From contig NZ_JBFDTP010000001.1 in NCBI RefSeq assembly GCF_040719375.1, positions 186,001 through 250,000 on the forward strand: a stretch of DNA of 64,000 nucleotides, given 5' to 3'. A program made the translations under genes and the position numbers. Positions within the stretch are counted from its first letter, which is position 1; the number at the start of each line of letters is the position of its first letter. The notes beneath the pieces are model-generated. The model ran no database searches and was not told the DNA's origin. It worked only from the letters and a program-made list of their open reading frames with translations. Source of the DNA: Clostridium sp. AN503. Lineage in GTDB: Bacteria > Bacillota > Clostridia > Lachnospirales > Lachnospiraceae. Positions 34,502 through 43,098 of the stretch are shown here, piece after piece.

Positions 34502-35761
34502 TCACCTTCCATAAGTGATCGCTGCATAGACATCCAGCATACCGCCGGTCAGGACCTTTCCCTCCAGTCCCTCCAGCTTCCTGGCGGAATTAAGCAGGAT
34601 CGGCTTTACATCCTGTAAGGATATGTCCGTACGGTAAGAGTAGAGGAACGCCGCGGCCCCAGTCACCATCGGCGCAGCCATGGAGGTCCCGGTCATAAAA
34701 CCGTAACCGCCGTTGGTGGTAGTGCTGACGATGTAAGTTCCCGGCGCGGCAATATCCACATTCTTCACGCCATAGTTGGAACTGACCTCCAGATTGCCGT
34801 CAAACATCAGGTTCGCCACGGATATCACATTATCCAGTTCAAAACCGGACGGATAATCCGGGCTGGTATCAATGTCAAGTCCCTTCCCGGTATTATCCCC
34901 GTTGCCCGCCGCCACGATAAACAGCATTCTGGAGTCCCGCATCACCTGTTCCAGGCGGGGGTAATACTCGGTTGTTCCAAAGCTCAGATTGCAGATGGAT
35001 GCGCCGTTCGCCTCCGCATATTGGATGGCATTGATCACCGCCTCCTCCTCGCCCAGCCCATAGGCTGTGCCAAGAGCCTTCACCGGCATGATCTTGACGT
35101 ATTTATTGTCTGCGATCCCGGCAACTCCGGTCTTCCCGCGGCTGGCCGCGATGGTTCCCGCGGCGTGGGTGCCGTGGTTATCCTCTCTTCCCACATAGAC
35201 CTGGTTGACCTCGTGAAAGAAGTTCCAGCCGTTCACGTCATCCACAAAACCGTTCCCGTCGTTGTCGATCCCATCACCGGGGATCTCATCTTCATTGACC
35301 CAGATCGAATCCTTCAGGTCCGGATGCTCGATATCAATCCCGGTATCGATCACCGCAACCACCACCTGGCGATGCTCCTGTGTGCTCTCATCGTAAAGAT
35401 TCCACGCCGGGAGCACATTGATATCGATCCCCTTCTTCGCATCGATCGTCGCCAGCTCATAGGCATCCGGCCCCTCCACCGGGGACGGCAGGCCAAGACG
35501 GTTCGCCAGGTCGATCCGCTTTGCCATCTCCGGGTTGCTGTCCCGGAACTTGTTGGCGATCTCCACATACTGAAGCTCTCCGTCATTCTTCAGCCCCCAC
35601 TGGTATCTGGCATATGGGTCCCCCGCAGACAGGTTCTCAACACCCGGCCCGTAAACGCGGGCGGAAAAGCCATAGCTGTCCGCCGCCATCCCTGCAAAGG
35701 GCTGAGACAGTGCAAAAATACCTGCCAGCAGCACAGCTATCTGTTTTTTATATGATCTCAT
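34502..35761 (-). CDS. Secreted S8 subtilisin-like peptidase
   Basis: About 419 residues. The signal peptide (KKQIAVLLAGIFALSQPFAGMAA) marks it as exported. The triad is clear: Asp in VVAVIDTGIDIEHPDL, His in NHGTHAAGTIAAS, Ser in GTSMAAPMVTGAAAF, with oxyanion Asn in VAAGNGDN. A propeptide-like stretch of about 100 residues lies before the Asp motif. The ATG at 35761 has GAGGAG 7 bases upstream and directly precedes the signal, so it is chosen over the longer frame to 35815. The nearby serpin on the other strand is a possible inhibitor partner. Its role is probably extracellular protein degradation. Confidence 0.93.
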   Translation of the reverse strand: MRSYKKQIAVLLAGIFALSQPFAGMAADSYGFSARVYGPGVENLSAGDPYARYQWGLKNDGELQYVEIANKFRDSNPEMAKRIDLANRLGLPSPVEGPDAYELATIDAKKGIDINVLPAWNLYDESTQEHRQVVVAVIDTGIDIEHPDLKDSIWVNEDEIPGDGIDNDGNGFVDDVNGWNFFHEVNQVYVGREDNHGTHAAGTIAASRGKTGVAGIADNKYVKIMPVKALGTAYGLGEEEAVINAIQYAEANGASICNLSFGTTEYYPRLEQVMRDSRMLFIVAAGNGDNTGKGLDIDTSPDYPSGFELDNVISVANLMFDGNLEVSSNYGVKNVDIAAPGTYIVSTTTNGGYGFMTGTSMAAPMVTGAAAFLYSYRTDISLQDVKPILLNSARKLEGLEGKVLTGGMLDVYAAITYGR

Positions 35762-35801
35762 TTTCAGACTCCTCATTTCAATTTTCCATTCAATGACACT
35801 A

Positions 35802-35810
35802 AGTATATCA
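35802..35810 (-). promoter_or_regulatory. Possible extended -10 promoter of the subtilase gene
   Basis: Minus strand TGATATACT (TG-extended TATACT) about 40 bases before the start; no clear -35 box. Confidence 0.4.
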
Positions 35811-35887
35811 CACATTCCGCTAAAGGAGTTTGAAAAATATGTGAAATTTCCTTACGATTTTCTACCGTTTCCCGCCGTCCTGAACGG

Positions 35888-36541
35888 TTACTGTTTTACC
35901 AGTCCCGGCACAATCCCTGCCAGCGCGTCAGCAAGCTGTACATGGCCTTCTTCTGTCAAATGCATATGATCAATGTGGTTATTCTCCGTCACCACGGTAT
36001 TGGCATCAAAAAATGCACATCCCATCAGATCAGCGATTTTTTTATATTCTTCTGCCAGGCCCTCAGATTTTTCCGCACAGCCCCGGCCCATGGTCAGGGC
36101 AACCGGAGTATCCTCATATTCTCTGTCAATGCTCTTTGGAGCTACCACAAGGATATGCGGCTCCCCCTCCGTCCATGCATCTGTTGTGGATACTGCCTTC
36201 GCGATCAGACGTTTCAGCCCCAGTCCGATGCAGGCCGGAGAAACCCCAAACCGCTCCTTGGTATCGTTGGTCCCCAGCATAATGATGAGTAGATCCACCG
36301 GCTCATGGCTCATCAGGCAGGGATAGATATAATCCAGCCCGGACAATCCTTCATGGACCGGATCGTCAAAGCAGGTGGTCCTGCCGCTTAGGCCCTCCTC
36401 CAATACAAGATACTTCTCCCCCAGCCGTTTCTGGAGCAGGCACGTCCACCTCTCGTTCTCATCATAACGCCCATTATCAGCCGCTTTATAACCATGTGTA
36501 TTGGAATCCCCAAAACATACAATGTGCTTCTTCATGATCAT
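35888..36541 (-). CDS. SGNH/GDSL-type hydrolase
   Basis: About 217 residues. Block I is CFGDSNTHGYKA with the nucleophile Ser, followed by LSGRTTCFDD, IIMLGTNDTKERF (block III, Asn) and DHMHLTEEGH (block V, Asp and His). No signal peptide is seen, so it is likely cytoplasmic. The group removes acyl or acetyl esters; the substrate is unknown. Three ATGs lie close together (36547, 36541, 36535); spacing from GAGAGGG favours 36541 or 36535. It is transcribed away from the serpin gene across a 197-base divergent region. Confidence 0.88.
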   Translation of the reverse strand: MIMKKHIVCFGDSNTHGYKAADNGRYDENERWTCLLQKRLGEKYLVLEEGLSGRTTCFDDPVHEGLSGLDYIYPCLMSHEPVDLLIIMLGTNDTKERFGVSPACIGLGLKRLIAKAVSTTDAWTEGEPHILVVAPKSIDREYEDTPVALTMGRGCAEKSEGLAEEYKKIADLMGCAFFDANTVVTENNHIDHMHLTEEGHVQLADALAGIVPGLVKQ

Positions 36542-36704
36542 TCTCATCCCTCTCCGTCCGGACGCTGCTGCTGTCCGCTGTTTCCTGATCTACTGTGTAC
36601 AGATCAGTTTAACGCTATCAAAGATCATATTAATTGTCAAGAACAAATAGCGGTCATCCGTAGGGATAATTTAAGAAAATAGCAATACATTTTGTATCCC
36701 GATC

Positions 36705-36713
36705 TGCTAAAAT
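36705..36713 (+). promoter_or_regulatory. Possible extended -10 promoter of the serpin gene
   Basis: TGCTAAAAT (TG-extended) lies about 25 bases before the serpin ATG; the -35 is weak (ATACAT at 17 bases). Confidence 0.4.
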
Positions 36714-36738
36714 GAGATTAAAGAAAGGGGGTATTCCC

Positions 36739-38046
36739 ATGAGAAGAACTATGCAGGCCGCACTCGCAGGGCTGCTGGCTGCGTCCCTGTCACTGTCCGG
36801 CTCCGCCCTTGCCATGGCGGAAAACCAGTCTGAGGATGGAGGCTCAGACTATCAATGCGAGGTCAGCGCTCACCACCCGAATCCTGTCTCCTATGACGAT
36901 CTGGGCAGCCGACGCGCCCTTCGGTCCGACAACGCTCTAAGCGACAGCTTCCGCACCGGTTTCAATCACTTTTCCATGAAGACCACCGCCGCAGTCCTGT
37001 CTGACGGAGCAGAAAACAAAAACTTTTCTCCAGTCAGCCTCTATTATGCATTATCCCTTGCAGCGCAGGGTTCTGAGGGTGATACAAAAGAACAGCTGAT
37101 GGCCCTTCTCGGCGCCCAGGATCCGGGGCAGCTGGCGGACGGCTGCGGACGCATGTACCGGCAGATGTACCAGGCAGATGAGCGCTCCCGGCTTAAGCTC
37201 GCCAACTCCCTCTGGCTTCAGAACGGCCTGCCCCTTCTGGATGGCTACCGGAGAGCTGCCGAAAACCAGCTTTATGCCTCTGTGTTCCGTGTGAATTTTG
37301 CTGATGAGAAGACAGGAGGCCTAATAGGCAGCTGGATCTCCAGCCAGACAGACCAGTCCATCACCCCAACGATCAGGGTCTATGATGACGAGGTGATGCG
37401 TATCGTCAACACAGTCAGCTATCACAGTGAGTGGGTCCAGGATTTTAAGAAGGAGAACAATACAGACGGAACCTTCCGCCTGGCAGACGGGCAGCAGACT
37501 GCCTGCACCTATATGACAGACACCCGAAGCTGCTCCTATTACCGGGGTCAGGGATATCTCCGGGCAGCCCTCAATCTGAAAGGCAACGGAACCATGTTCT
37601 TTATCCTTCCAGATGAAGGCACAGACATCCCGTCCCTCCTTTCCTCAGAAGAAACCATGCAGCAGATGTTCGGTTCGGTCTCTGCGTTTGATTCTTACGG
37701 GCGCATATCCTGGAAGATTCCCAAATTCCGCATATCGTCGTCCATGGAACTAAAACCGGTATTGAAATCCCTTGGGATCACTGACGGCTTCGACAGGGAG
37801 AAGGCTGATTTTTCGGGGATCACCAGTGAACCTTTGTATATGCATGATGTGATCCAGGAAACCGTCGTCGGGATCGATGAGAACGGTGTGGAGGCCTCCG
37901 CGTACACTATGATTCCCATGGGCGCAGGCAGCTCCATGGCTGCTGACATCATCGAGATGACCCTGGACCGCCCCTTTCTCTATGCCATTGTCACCGACCC
38001 GGGCGTGCCGCTGTTTATCGGCGTGTGCTATAACCCGGCGGCCTGA
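36739..38046 (+). CDS. Secreted serpin (serine protease inhibitor)
   Basis: About 435 residues with a signal peptide (ALAGLLAASLSLSGSALA). The serpin core begins near NKNFSPVSLYYALSLAAQGSEGDTKEQL and includes ANSLWLQNGLPLLDGYR, IVNTVSYHSEWVQDF, MFFILPDEG and WKIPKFRISSSMELKPVLKSLGI. The hinge reads VVGIDENGVEASAYT, close to the inhibitory consensus with small residues, and the loop ends DRPFLYAIVTDPG. The reactive loop contains Met, Gly, Ala and Ser around MIPMGAGSSMAAD, so elastase- or subtilisin-like targets fit better than trypsin. The ATG at 36739 follows AAAGGGGG. Bacterial serpins are uncommon; some gut species secrete them. It lies on the strand opposite the neighbouring secreted subtilase. 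Confidence 0.94.
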   Translation: MRRTMQAALAGLLAASLSLSGSALAMAENQSEDGGSDYQCEVSAHHPNPVSYDDLGSRRALRSDNALSDSFRTGFNHFSMKTTAAVLSDGAENKNFSPVSLYYALSLAAQGSEGDTKEQLMALLGAQDPGQLADGCGRMYRQMYQADERSRLKLANSLWLQNGLPLLDGYRRAAENQLYASVFRVNFADEKTGGLIGSWISSQTDQSITPTIRVYDDEVMRIVNTVSYHSEWVQDFKKENNTDGTFRLADGQQTACTYMTDTRSCSYYRGQGYLRAALNLKGNGTMFFILPDEGTDIPSLLSSEETMQQMFGSVSAFDSYGRISWKIPKFRISSSMELKPVLKSLGITDGFDREKADFSGITSEPLYMHDVIQETVVGIDENGVEASAYTMIPMGAGSSMAADIIEMTLDRPFLYAIVTDPGVPLFIGVCYNPAA

Positions 38047-38165
38047 TCTATAAGCTGGCCCATTTCCCCATCATGGGTCTTATGATATTTCGCTCCATAT
38101 ACCTGCTTTATATACAGACAGAGATCCGGCATACCCGTGATCCCAGGCATGTCAGATCTCTGTTG

Positions 38166-39023
38166 TCAGGCTTCCATGGCAGATATCCCGATCGCGCCCT
38201 TCCCGCCATGGACCGTCATCACACAGCCCAGCACTCCAACCCCGATCTCTGCAAAGCCTTTATCTTCCAAATGTTTATAAAGCTTTTTTATAATATCCGG
38301 ATCTGTTCCCTCCGCGTAGAACAGATAGATCTTCCGCTTATCAAAATCCTTCCCCTCCAGAAAATCCTCCACAAAACGGCCTGCCGTCTTCTCCATCTTT
38401 CCCCGGTACTTCTTCACTGCGATCAGTTCTCCGTCGATGATATCGATCCGGGGCTTGATCTTTAATATGGCAGCTCCGATCGCCGCCGCATTGGATACCC
38501 GCCCTCCTGCCAACAAAAAGTCCAGGGTATCCGGGACGAAAGAGGTATGAACCTTTTTCACATAAGGTACAATCTCAGCCACCAGCTCTTCCGCTGTCAT
38601 CTCCGGATGGTCCTCTGCGATCTCCGCCGCTTTCAGGACCAGATTGCCAAGCCCGCCGGACACATTCAGAGAATCGATCAGGTGCACCTTGATATCCGGA
38701 AGGTCCCGTACCCCCAGCACTGCATTCTGGAAAGAACAGGAACAGGCCGAGGAATATCCGATGTGGATGATCTCGCATCCGGGATTCTGCGCCGCTGCCG
38801 CCTGAAAGAAAGCCGTATACTGGTATGGGCTTACGGCGTTGGTCTTGGGGATCTTCCTGGTCTCCTTATAAAAATCATAGATCTCCTGCACCGGGATCTG
38901 CCCGTCGTCCACCGTCCGGTCAGGAAAATTGAGACCAAAAGGAACCGTCAGGATATGGTGTTTCTCACACAGTTCTTTTGTTAAATCCGATCCACTTTCC
39001 GTCGTCAGTATAATCTTCCCCAT
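38166..39023 (-). CDS. DegV family fatty-acid-binding protein
   Basis: About 285 residues. It opens KIILTTESGSDLTKELCEKH and has TNAVSPYQYTAFFQAAA, HIGYSSACSCSFQNAV and LDFLLAGGRVSNAAAIGAAILKIKPRIDI, all DegV signatures. Members bind a fatty acid in a deep pocket and some serve as FakB subunits for the fatty acid kinase FakA. Which fatty acid is bound, and whether it works with FakA, cannot be seen here. The ATG at 39023 with GAGGGGCGAT is preferred over 39050. It is divergent from the AraC gene. Confidence 0.93.
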   Translation of the reverse strand: MGKIILTTESGSDLTKELCEKHHILTVPFGLNFPDRTVDDGQIPVQEIYDFYKETRKIPKTNAVSPYQYTAFFQAAAAQNPGCEIIHIGYSSACSCSFQNAVLGVRDLPDIKVHLIDSLNVSGGLGNLVLKAAEIAEDHPEMTAEELVAEIVPYVKKVHTSFVPDTLDFLLAGGRVSNAAAIGAAILKIKPRIDIIDGELIAVKKYRGKMEKTAGRFVEDFLEGKDFDKRKIYLFYAEGTDPDIIKKLYKHLEDKGFAEIGVGVLGCVMTVHGGKGAIGISAMEA

Positions 39024-39075
39024 ATCGCCCCTCACGTCTTTCCATACCACATTTAATCGTTTTATTTACTACATC

Positions 39076-39104
39076 AGTATAAAACAGGGCGGCGCACTTG
39101 TCAA
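39076..39104 (-). promoter_or_regulatory. Promoter of the degV-family gene
   Basis: Minus strand TTGACA (39099-39104), 17 bases, TATACT (39076-39081). Confidence 0.82.
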
Positions 39105-39165
39105 GCATCGTGACAGGGAATATCCACCGCGGAGTATCCACCATATAGAATCCAGCATCTGTGTG

Positions 39166-39194
39166 TTGACAGCATAAACTAAAAAATCTACAAT
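39166..39194 (+). promoter_or_regulatory. Promoter of the AraC-family gene
   Basis: TTGACA (39166-39171), 17 bases, TACAAT (39189-39194), about 60 bases before the start. Confidence 0.8.
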
Positions 39195-39256
39195 GAAAAC
39201 AGCTGGCATCAGGCCCCATACCCTGCCTGGATATACAAACAGATGAACGGAGAGCT

Positions 39257-40090
39257 ATGGACAGAAAAAAACTTGTTGACCAAAGTATTGATTATATAAT
39301 GCAGCATTTGGATGAGGATCTTTCGCTCGATGCTATATCTGCCCACTTTTATATATCAAAGTACTATTTCAGTCGGTTATTCAAGGAAGAAACCGGCGAA
39401 TCCATCTATGCGTTTATAAAACGCTGTAAGATTGACCAGAGCGCGGTCGATATGAAGTTGAACCCGGAGAGGTCCATCACGGATATTGGCCTGGATTACG
39501 GATACAGCTCTTCCAACTACAGCTCCGTATTCAAAAAACATCATAACACATCTCCCTCCAGATTCAGACAGACGGTCCCAACGCACAGTACGCCGGTTCC
39601 CTTTACCACGGAGCGGGTTGTACAGTTCAAAACAGCCGCCGAATATGCCGCCCATCTGGATATCCAGGAGCTTGATGATGTTTTTGTGATCTATGAGCGG
39701 TTTATTGGAACTTATGCAGACCTTGAGAAAAACTGGCGCGGGTTTCTGGAAAAATACAGAGCCCACCAGCAGGAACAGACCCTTTTGATAGAACGCTATT
39801 TTCACGACCCGGCGATCACCGGCCTGTCACAATGTATCTGCGACATCTGCATGACGGCGGAACAGGACTATGGTCTGAGCAATGTGATGTGGATCAGAGG
39901 CGGCAAATGTGCCGTATATCATTTTGACGGGAGGATCTGGGATATTTATGAGACACTGCAGGGACTTTTCAGTGTATGGCTCCCTCAGAGCGGTTACCGT
40001 ATGGCGCAGCGGTATGGATTAAATCTATACCGTCAGATCGACTGGAACACCCACAGTGTGGTTATGGATTTATGCATCCCTATTTTATAA
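39257..40090 (+). CDS. AraC family regulator with C-terminal effector-binding (GyrI-like) domain
   Basis: A 277-residue regulator. The two HTH motifs lie at the N-terminus (LSLDAISAHFYISKYYFSRLFKEETG and ITDIGLDYGYSSSNYSSVFKKHHNTSPSRFR), in contrast to most AraC proteins. The C-terminal half (about 120-277) ends GKCAVYHFDGRIWDIYETLQ and SVWLPQSGYRM, matching the AraC effector-binding/GyrI-like fold of MDR regulators that bind small hydrophobic or cationic molecules. A GGAGAGCT site precedes the ATG. The Cys-rich gene that follows 86 bases later is a likely co-transcribed target or partner. Confidence 0.9.
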   Translation: MDRKKLVDQSIDYIMQHLDEDLSLDAISAHFYISKYYFSRLFKEETGESIYAFIKRCKIDQSAVDMKLNPERSITDIGLDYGYSSSNYSSVFKKHHNTSPSRFRQTVPTHSTPVPFTTERVVQFKTAAEYAAHLDIQELDDVFVIYERFIGTYADLEKNWRGFLEKYRAHQQEQTLLIERYFHDPAITGLSQCICDICMTAEQDYGLSNVMWIRGGKCAVYHFDGRIWDIYETLQGLFSVWLPQSGYRMAQRYGLNLYRQIDWNTHSVVMDLCIPIL

Positions 40091-40176
40091 AAGCAAGAAT
40101 TCAGAAGTCAACGGGATGGCTTTTTCCTATAATCAGGTTATGGATCGTATCAAAAATAAAGACCAGGGAGGAAGCC

Positions 40177-40722
40177 ATGTTTGATATACGAAAAATCCAG
40201 GAGAACGCCATTTATGAATCTGTCCGGAAAAAAAGCACTGTAGACATTGCCAGGGAGGTGGTCTATGGCAAAGACCAGACTCATCCAGAAACAAATGCCG
40301 ATTGGGTAAAATCTGCGATGAGCCGGCTGGAAAACAGATTTGATCCTGATACCAGGAAGAAAATACGAATGAACTGCCAGTGTGGTTATGGAATGGATGA
40401 GAAGCTTGCCCTTGTTAAGGAACTTAAGTCAGCTGCATCAAACCTGGAAGAGTTCGCAGGTTCAGAGAAGGCAAAAGCTGCCGGGCTTTTTTGCAGGGAC
40501 GGTGAACTTTTTTTACAGTTTCATTTCTGTCCCTGTCCAATGCTTGCAGAGGTGGACAAACTGGAAACCGATACATGGTGCCAATGCACTACCGGATACA
40601 GCAAAGTGCTTTTTGAAAAAGCGTTTGCCTGCAATGTCGATGTGAAGTTGCTGAATAGTATTAAAATGGGAGATCAGGTATGTCTGATGAAGATCACGCT
40701 TCACGATCCTGTGTGGAAATAA
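40177..40722 (+). CDS. Cysteine-rich protein of unknown function beside the AraC regulator
   Basis: A 181-residue protein without signal peptide or membrane segments. Cysteines are grouped as NCQCGYG (about 66-72), FCRDG, FCPCPML and WCQCTTGYSK, a spacing that suggests a metal or Fe-S site or redox function. It resembles DUF6144-like proteins as far as I recall, but I would not name the family with confidence. The ATG at 40177 has GGGAGGAAGCC; a longer frame from 39976 overlaps the AraC gene and is rejected. Probable operon with the AraC gene, ending at a very strong hairpin. Confidence 0.8.
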   Translation: MFDIRKIQENAIYESVRKKSTVDIAREVVYGKDQTHPETNADWVKSAMSRLENRFDPDTRKKIRMNCQCGYGMDEKLALVKELKSAASNLEEFAGSEKAKAAGLFCRDGELFLQFHFCPCPMLAEVDKLETDTWCQCTTGYSKVLFEKAFACNVDVKLLNSIKMGDQVCLMKITLHDPVWK

Positions 40723-40725
40723 ATC

Positions 40726-40784
40726 TTGATCCGGCGGCGGGCCGGGAAGCTTCGAAACAGCTTCCCGGCCCGCCGCCAGATCAA
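40726..40784. terminator. Very stable bidirectional hairpin between convergent genes
   Basis: A perfect 19-base GC-rich inverted repeat (40733-40751 with 40759-40777) with a 7-base loop is extended by TTGATC/GATCAA after one mismatch. It lies between the converging Cys-rich protein and mutS2-like genes. Neither side has a long T run. Confidence 0.72.
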
Positions 40785-40805
40785 TACTTTTGATGATCAA
40801 TACCT

Positions 40806-42752
40806 TCAAGTCTCCGAAACCTCGACGCTCAAACCTTCCTGATGATGTTTCCCCATCTGATGCCTGGCCTTCCGGTTCTCTACCGAATCAAAGATAATAG
40901 AGAAGTCATAGTCCTCCGGATAAAGTTCCGTTGCAGCCACTTTCAATTTTAACCTTTTATGGCTCACCAGTATCTTCTCCTTCTTCACCTGGACCAGCAC
41001 GTCCCCATGGGAATCAGCCGGTTTCACCACAATCCCGATCCAGCCATCCGGCAGTACCGTCACACTGTCCCCCCGTGTAAATTCTTCCCCGTGACAGGCC
41101 GCCCGCACCTCTGCCTTTCTGCGGATCCCCGGCGTGCGGACTTTTTTAATATCCTCGTCAGGATGGTCCAACTCCAGCTCCCGCACCATAGCAGTCGACG
41201 GTTCGCCATAGGCTTCCTTCGCTGCGGTTTTCAGCATCCTCACCGGCAGCCCCAGACGTTTTGCGATATAGAGCGCACAACTCTCCCCCGCCCTGCCAAT
41301 CTCCAGCCGGTACAGGGGCCTTAAGCTCTCCCGGTCAAATCCCATCCGCGCATTGACCACCTCCTCATAGCGCCCGGCATACTCCTTCACTTCCGGATAA
41401 TGGGTCGTCACCAGAAATAAGGCCCCGCTTTTTCTCAGTTCCTCCAGAATCGCAATGGCAATTCCCATGCCCTCCGCCGGATCTGTCCCGGAGCCCAGCT
41501 CATCCATGACCACCAGGCTCTCAGGCGTGACCCTTTTCAAGATCTCCAGCACATTCTTTATGTGGGCAGAGAAGGTTGACAGGTTGTTGAGCAGATCCTG
41601 ACCATCTCCAATATCACACAAGATCTGGCTGTTCATGGCGATATCTGCCTCTGCGCACGGGATATGCAGGCCGGAACAGGCCATCGCACTGAGTAAAGCC
41701 ACGGTTTTTAACACTACGGTTTTGCCCCCGGTGTTAGGCCCGGTGATGATCATGCCGCGGATGGTATTTCCCTGCAGCCCCTTCCCATGTAATGGCTCTC
41801 CGATCACAAAATCCAGCGGTACCACGCTCTCTTTATCCAACATCGGGTGTCTGGCTCCCTTCAGGCAGATGCGCCTTTCCAGATTGACCGCCGGTTCCAC
41901 CGCATCCAACTCCTGACTGAGCTTCCCTTTTGCAAAAACGAAATCCAACATGACGGTAACCCGGATATCTTCCCGAAGCTCCGCCTCCGCTTCTGCGATC
42001 TGTTCCATCAGCCCATAGAGTATCCGACGCTCCTCCGTGTCCTCCTCAATCTTATACAGCTCATACGCCTCCTGAAGCTCTGCTACCGCTTTCGGCTCAA
42101 TAAACAGGGTAGACCCGGTGGAGGATTTGTCGATCACCGCCCCCTGTACCCTGGACTTATATTCAGCTTTTACCGGGATGCACAACCTTCCGCTGCGTTT
42201 CACCACAAAAGAATCATTGACATATGCCTGGTTTGCTTTCAATGCCCGCTCTGCCTTCTCCCGCACCTTTTCTCCCAGAAGCTGGATCTGCCTGCGGATA
42301 TCACGCAGGGCGGCGGAGGCATAATCGTCAATCATATCGATACGGATACAGCGTTCGATCTCACCGCTCAATTCCTCTAGAAGACTTATATTTTCCCCAT
42401 AAAAGGCAACTCCGAGCTGGCTGCTCCTGCCTTTATCAAGATAGCTCTTCAGCCGGCGCACTCCCACCAGGAATGACCCCACCTCGGCAATCTGCTCCGG
42501 AAGCAGCAGTTCTCCCACCAGCGCCCGCTCCACATGCTGTTCCACCTGTTCCATAAGCGGCATTGGAGGCACTCCGAAAAGATCCAGCATCTGTCTTGCC
42601 TGAGTGGTCTCCCTCATATTTTTCTTAAGCTCTGTCTCCGACAAATATGGTTCTAATGCGGCGCACCGCTCTTTTGCCTGAGCCGTCACCGCATGGTTTT
42701 TTAATCGTTCTATGATCTCCTGATATCCTAATAAATAAAGTGATTGATTCAT
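40806..42752 (-). CDS. MutS2-like ATPase lacking the Smr nuclease domain
   Basis: A 648-residue MutS-family protein. The MutS core and clamp (about 1-310) precede the ATPase with Walker A GPNTGGKTVVLKTVALL, Walker B SLVVMDELGSGTDPAEG and the signature region TFSAHIKNVLEIL. Canonical MutS2 is about 780 residues and ends with a KOW-like and an Smr domain. This one has the GDSVTVLPDGWIGIVV segment but stops without Smr. Full-length MutS2 acts on recombination intermediates and collided ribosomes; a protein without Smr would lack the nuclease. The start has GAGAGGAAAG. It lies downstream of the structured RNA region. Confidence 0.85.
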   Translation of the reverse strand: MNQSLYLLGYQEIIERLKNHAVTAQAKERCAALEPYLSETELKKNMRETTQARQMLDLFGVPPMPLMEQVEQHVERALVGELLLPEQIAEVGSFLVGVRRLKSYLDKGRSSQLGVAFYGENISLLEELSGEIERCIRIDMIDDYASAALRDIRRQIQLLGEKVREKAERALKANQAYVNDSFVVKRSGRLCIPVKAEYKSRVQGAVIDKSSTGSTLFIEPKAVAELQEAYELYKIEEDTEERRILYGLMEQIAEAEAELREDIRVTVMLDFVFAKGKLSQELDAVEPAVNLERRICLKGARHPMLDKESVVPLDFVIGEPLHGKGLQGNTIRGMIITGPNTGGKTVVLKTVALLSAMACSGLHIPCAEADIAMNSQILCDIGDGQDLLNNLSTFSAHIKNVLEILKRVTPESLVVMDELGSGTDPAEGMGIAIAILEELRKSGALFLVTTHYPEVKEYAGRYEEVVNARMGFDRESLRPLYRLEIGRAGESCALYIAKRLGLPVRMLKTAAKEAYGEPSTAMVRELELDHPDEDIKKVRTPGIRRKAEVRAACHGEEFTRGDSVTVLPDGWIGIVVKPADSHGDVLVQVKKEKILVSHKRLKLKVAATELYPEDYDFSIIFDSVENRKARHQMGKHHQEGLSVEVSET

Positions 42753-42796
42753 TTTTGTTCTTTCCTCTCAATGATAAATGTCTGATTTATTCCAAT

Positions 42797-42843
42797 AAAA
42801 AACCGCAGGAGCGTCCCATCATGGGCATACTGCTCCTGCGGTT
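42797..42843 (-). terminator. Intrinsic terminator of the candidate RNA
   Basis: A 12-base perfect stem, 19-base loop and six T on the minus strand, ending 45 bases before the mutS2-like start codon, so expression of that gene from the upstream promoter needs readthrough. Confidence 0.85.
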
Positions 42844-43035
42844 CCATAAGTTATCGTTAAAACGGATCTGATCTATGGCTCCGGTTCCTGGAATGTGTTT
42901 GTTATGTCAGTATGACGGCATATGGGCAGACTGGTAGCGTGAAAACTATCCTGCCTTTACAACTATTTAGTTGCTTCCTGCGGTCACTGCTGCAATTAAC
43001 AAAAACACACCTCACTTTTGTATAATCTTTATTAT
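42797..43035 (-). ncRNA. Candidate structured RNA or riboswitch-like leader upstream of the mutS2-like gene
   Basis: A strong promoter (43042-43070) and an intrinsic terminator (42797-42843) bound about 240 bases with no open frame. The terminator arms are AACCGCAGGAGC and complement (42801-42812 with 42832-42843), followed by six T. A second copy of the 5' strand, ACCGCAGGAAGC, lies about 140 bases earlier (around 42973-42985) and could pair with the same 3' arm, giving two exclusive folds. Inside, GGCAGGATAG pairs with a CTAcc...CTGCC stretch. UGGAACCGC before the terminator looks T-box-like, but the antiterminator 3' strand is missing. 6S RNA is another option. No class is assigned. Confidence 0.5.
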
Positions 43036-43041
43036 GGTGGT

Positions 43042-43070
43042 ATTATACAGGACTCGGGAGGAAAATGCAA
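43042..43070 (-). promoter_or_regulatory. Promoter of the candidate RNA / mutS2-like gene
   Basis: Minus strand TTGCAT (43065-43070), 17 bases, TATAAT (43042-43047). Confidence 0.8.
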
Positions 43071-43098
43071 GGGTTTTGAATGAAATGTGCGGCTGGGA

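Noticed and set aside
42797..43035. T-box riboswitch
   Set aside because: UGGAACCGC resembles the T-box core, but the complementary antiterminator strand and recognisable Stem I motifs are not found, and the downstream gene is not an amino-acid gene. Kept as an unassigned RNA.
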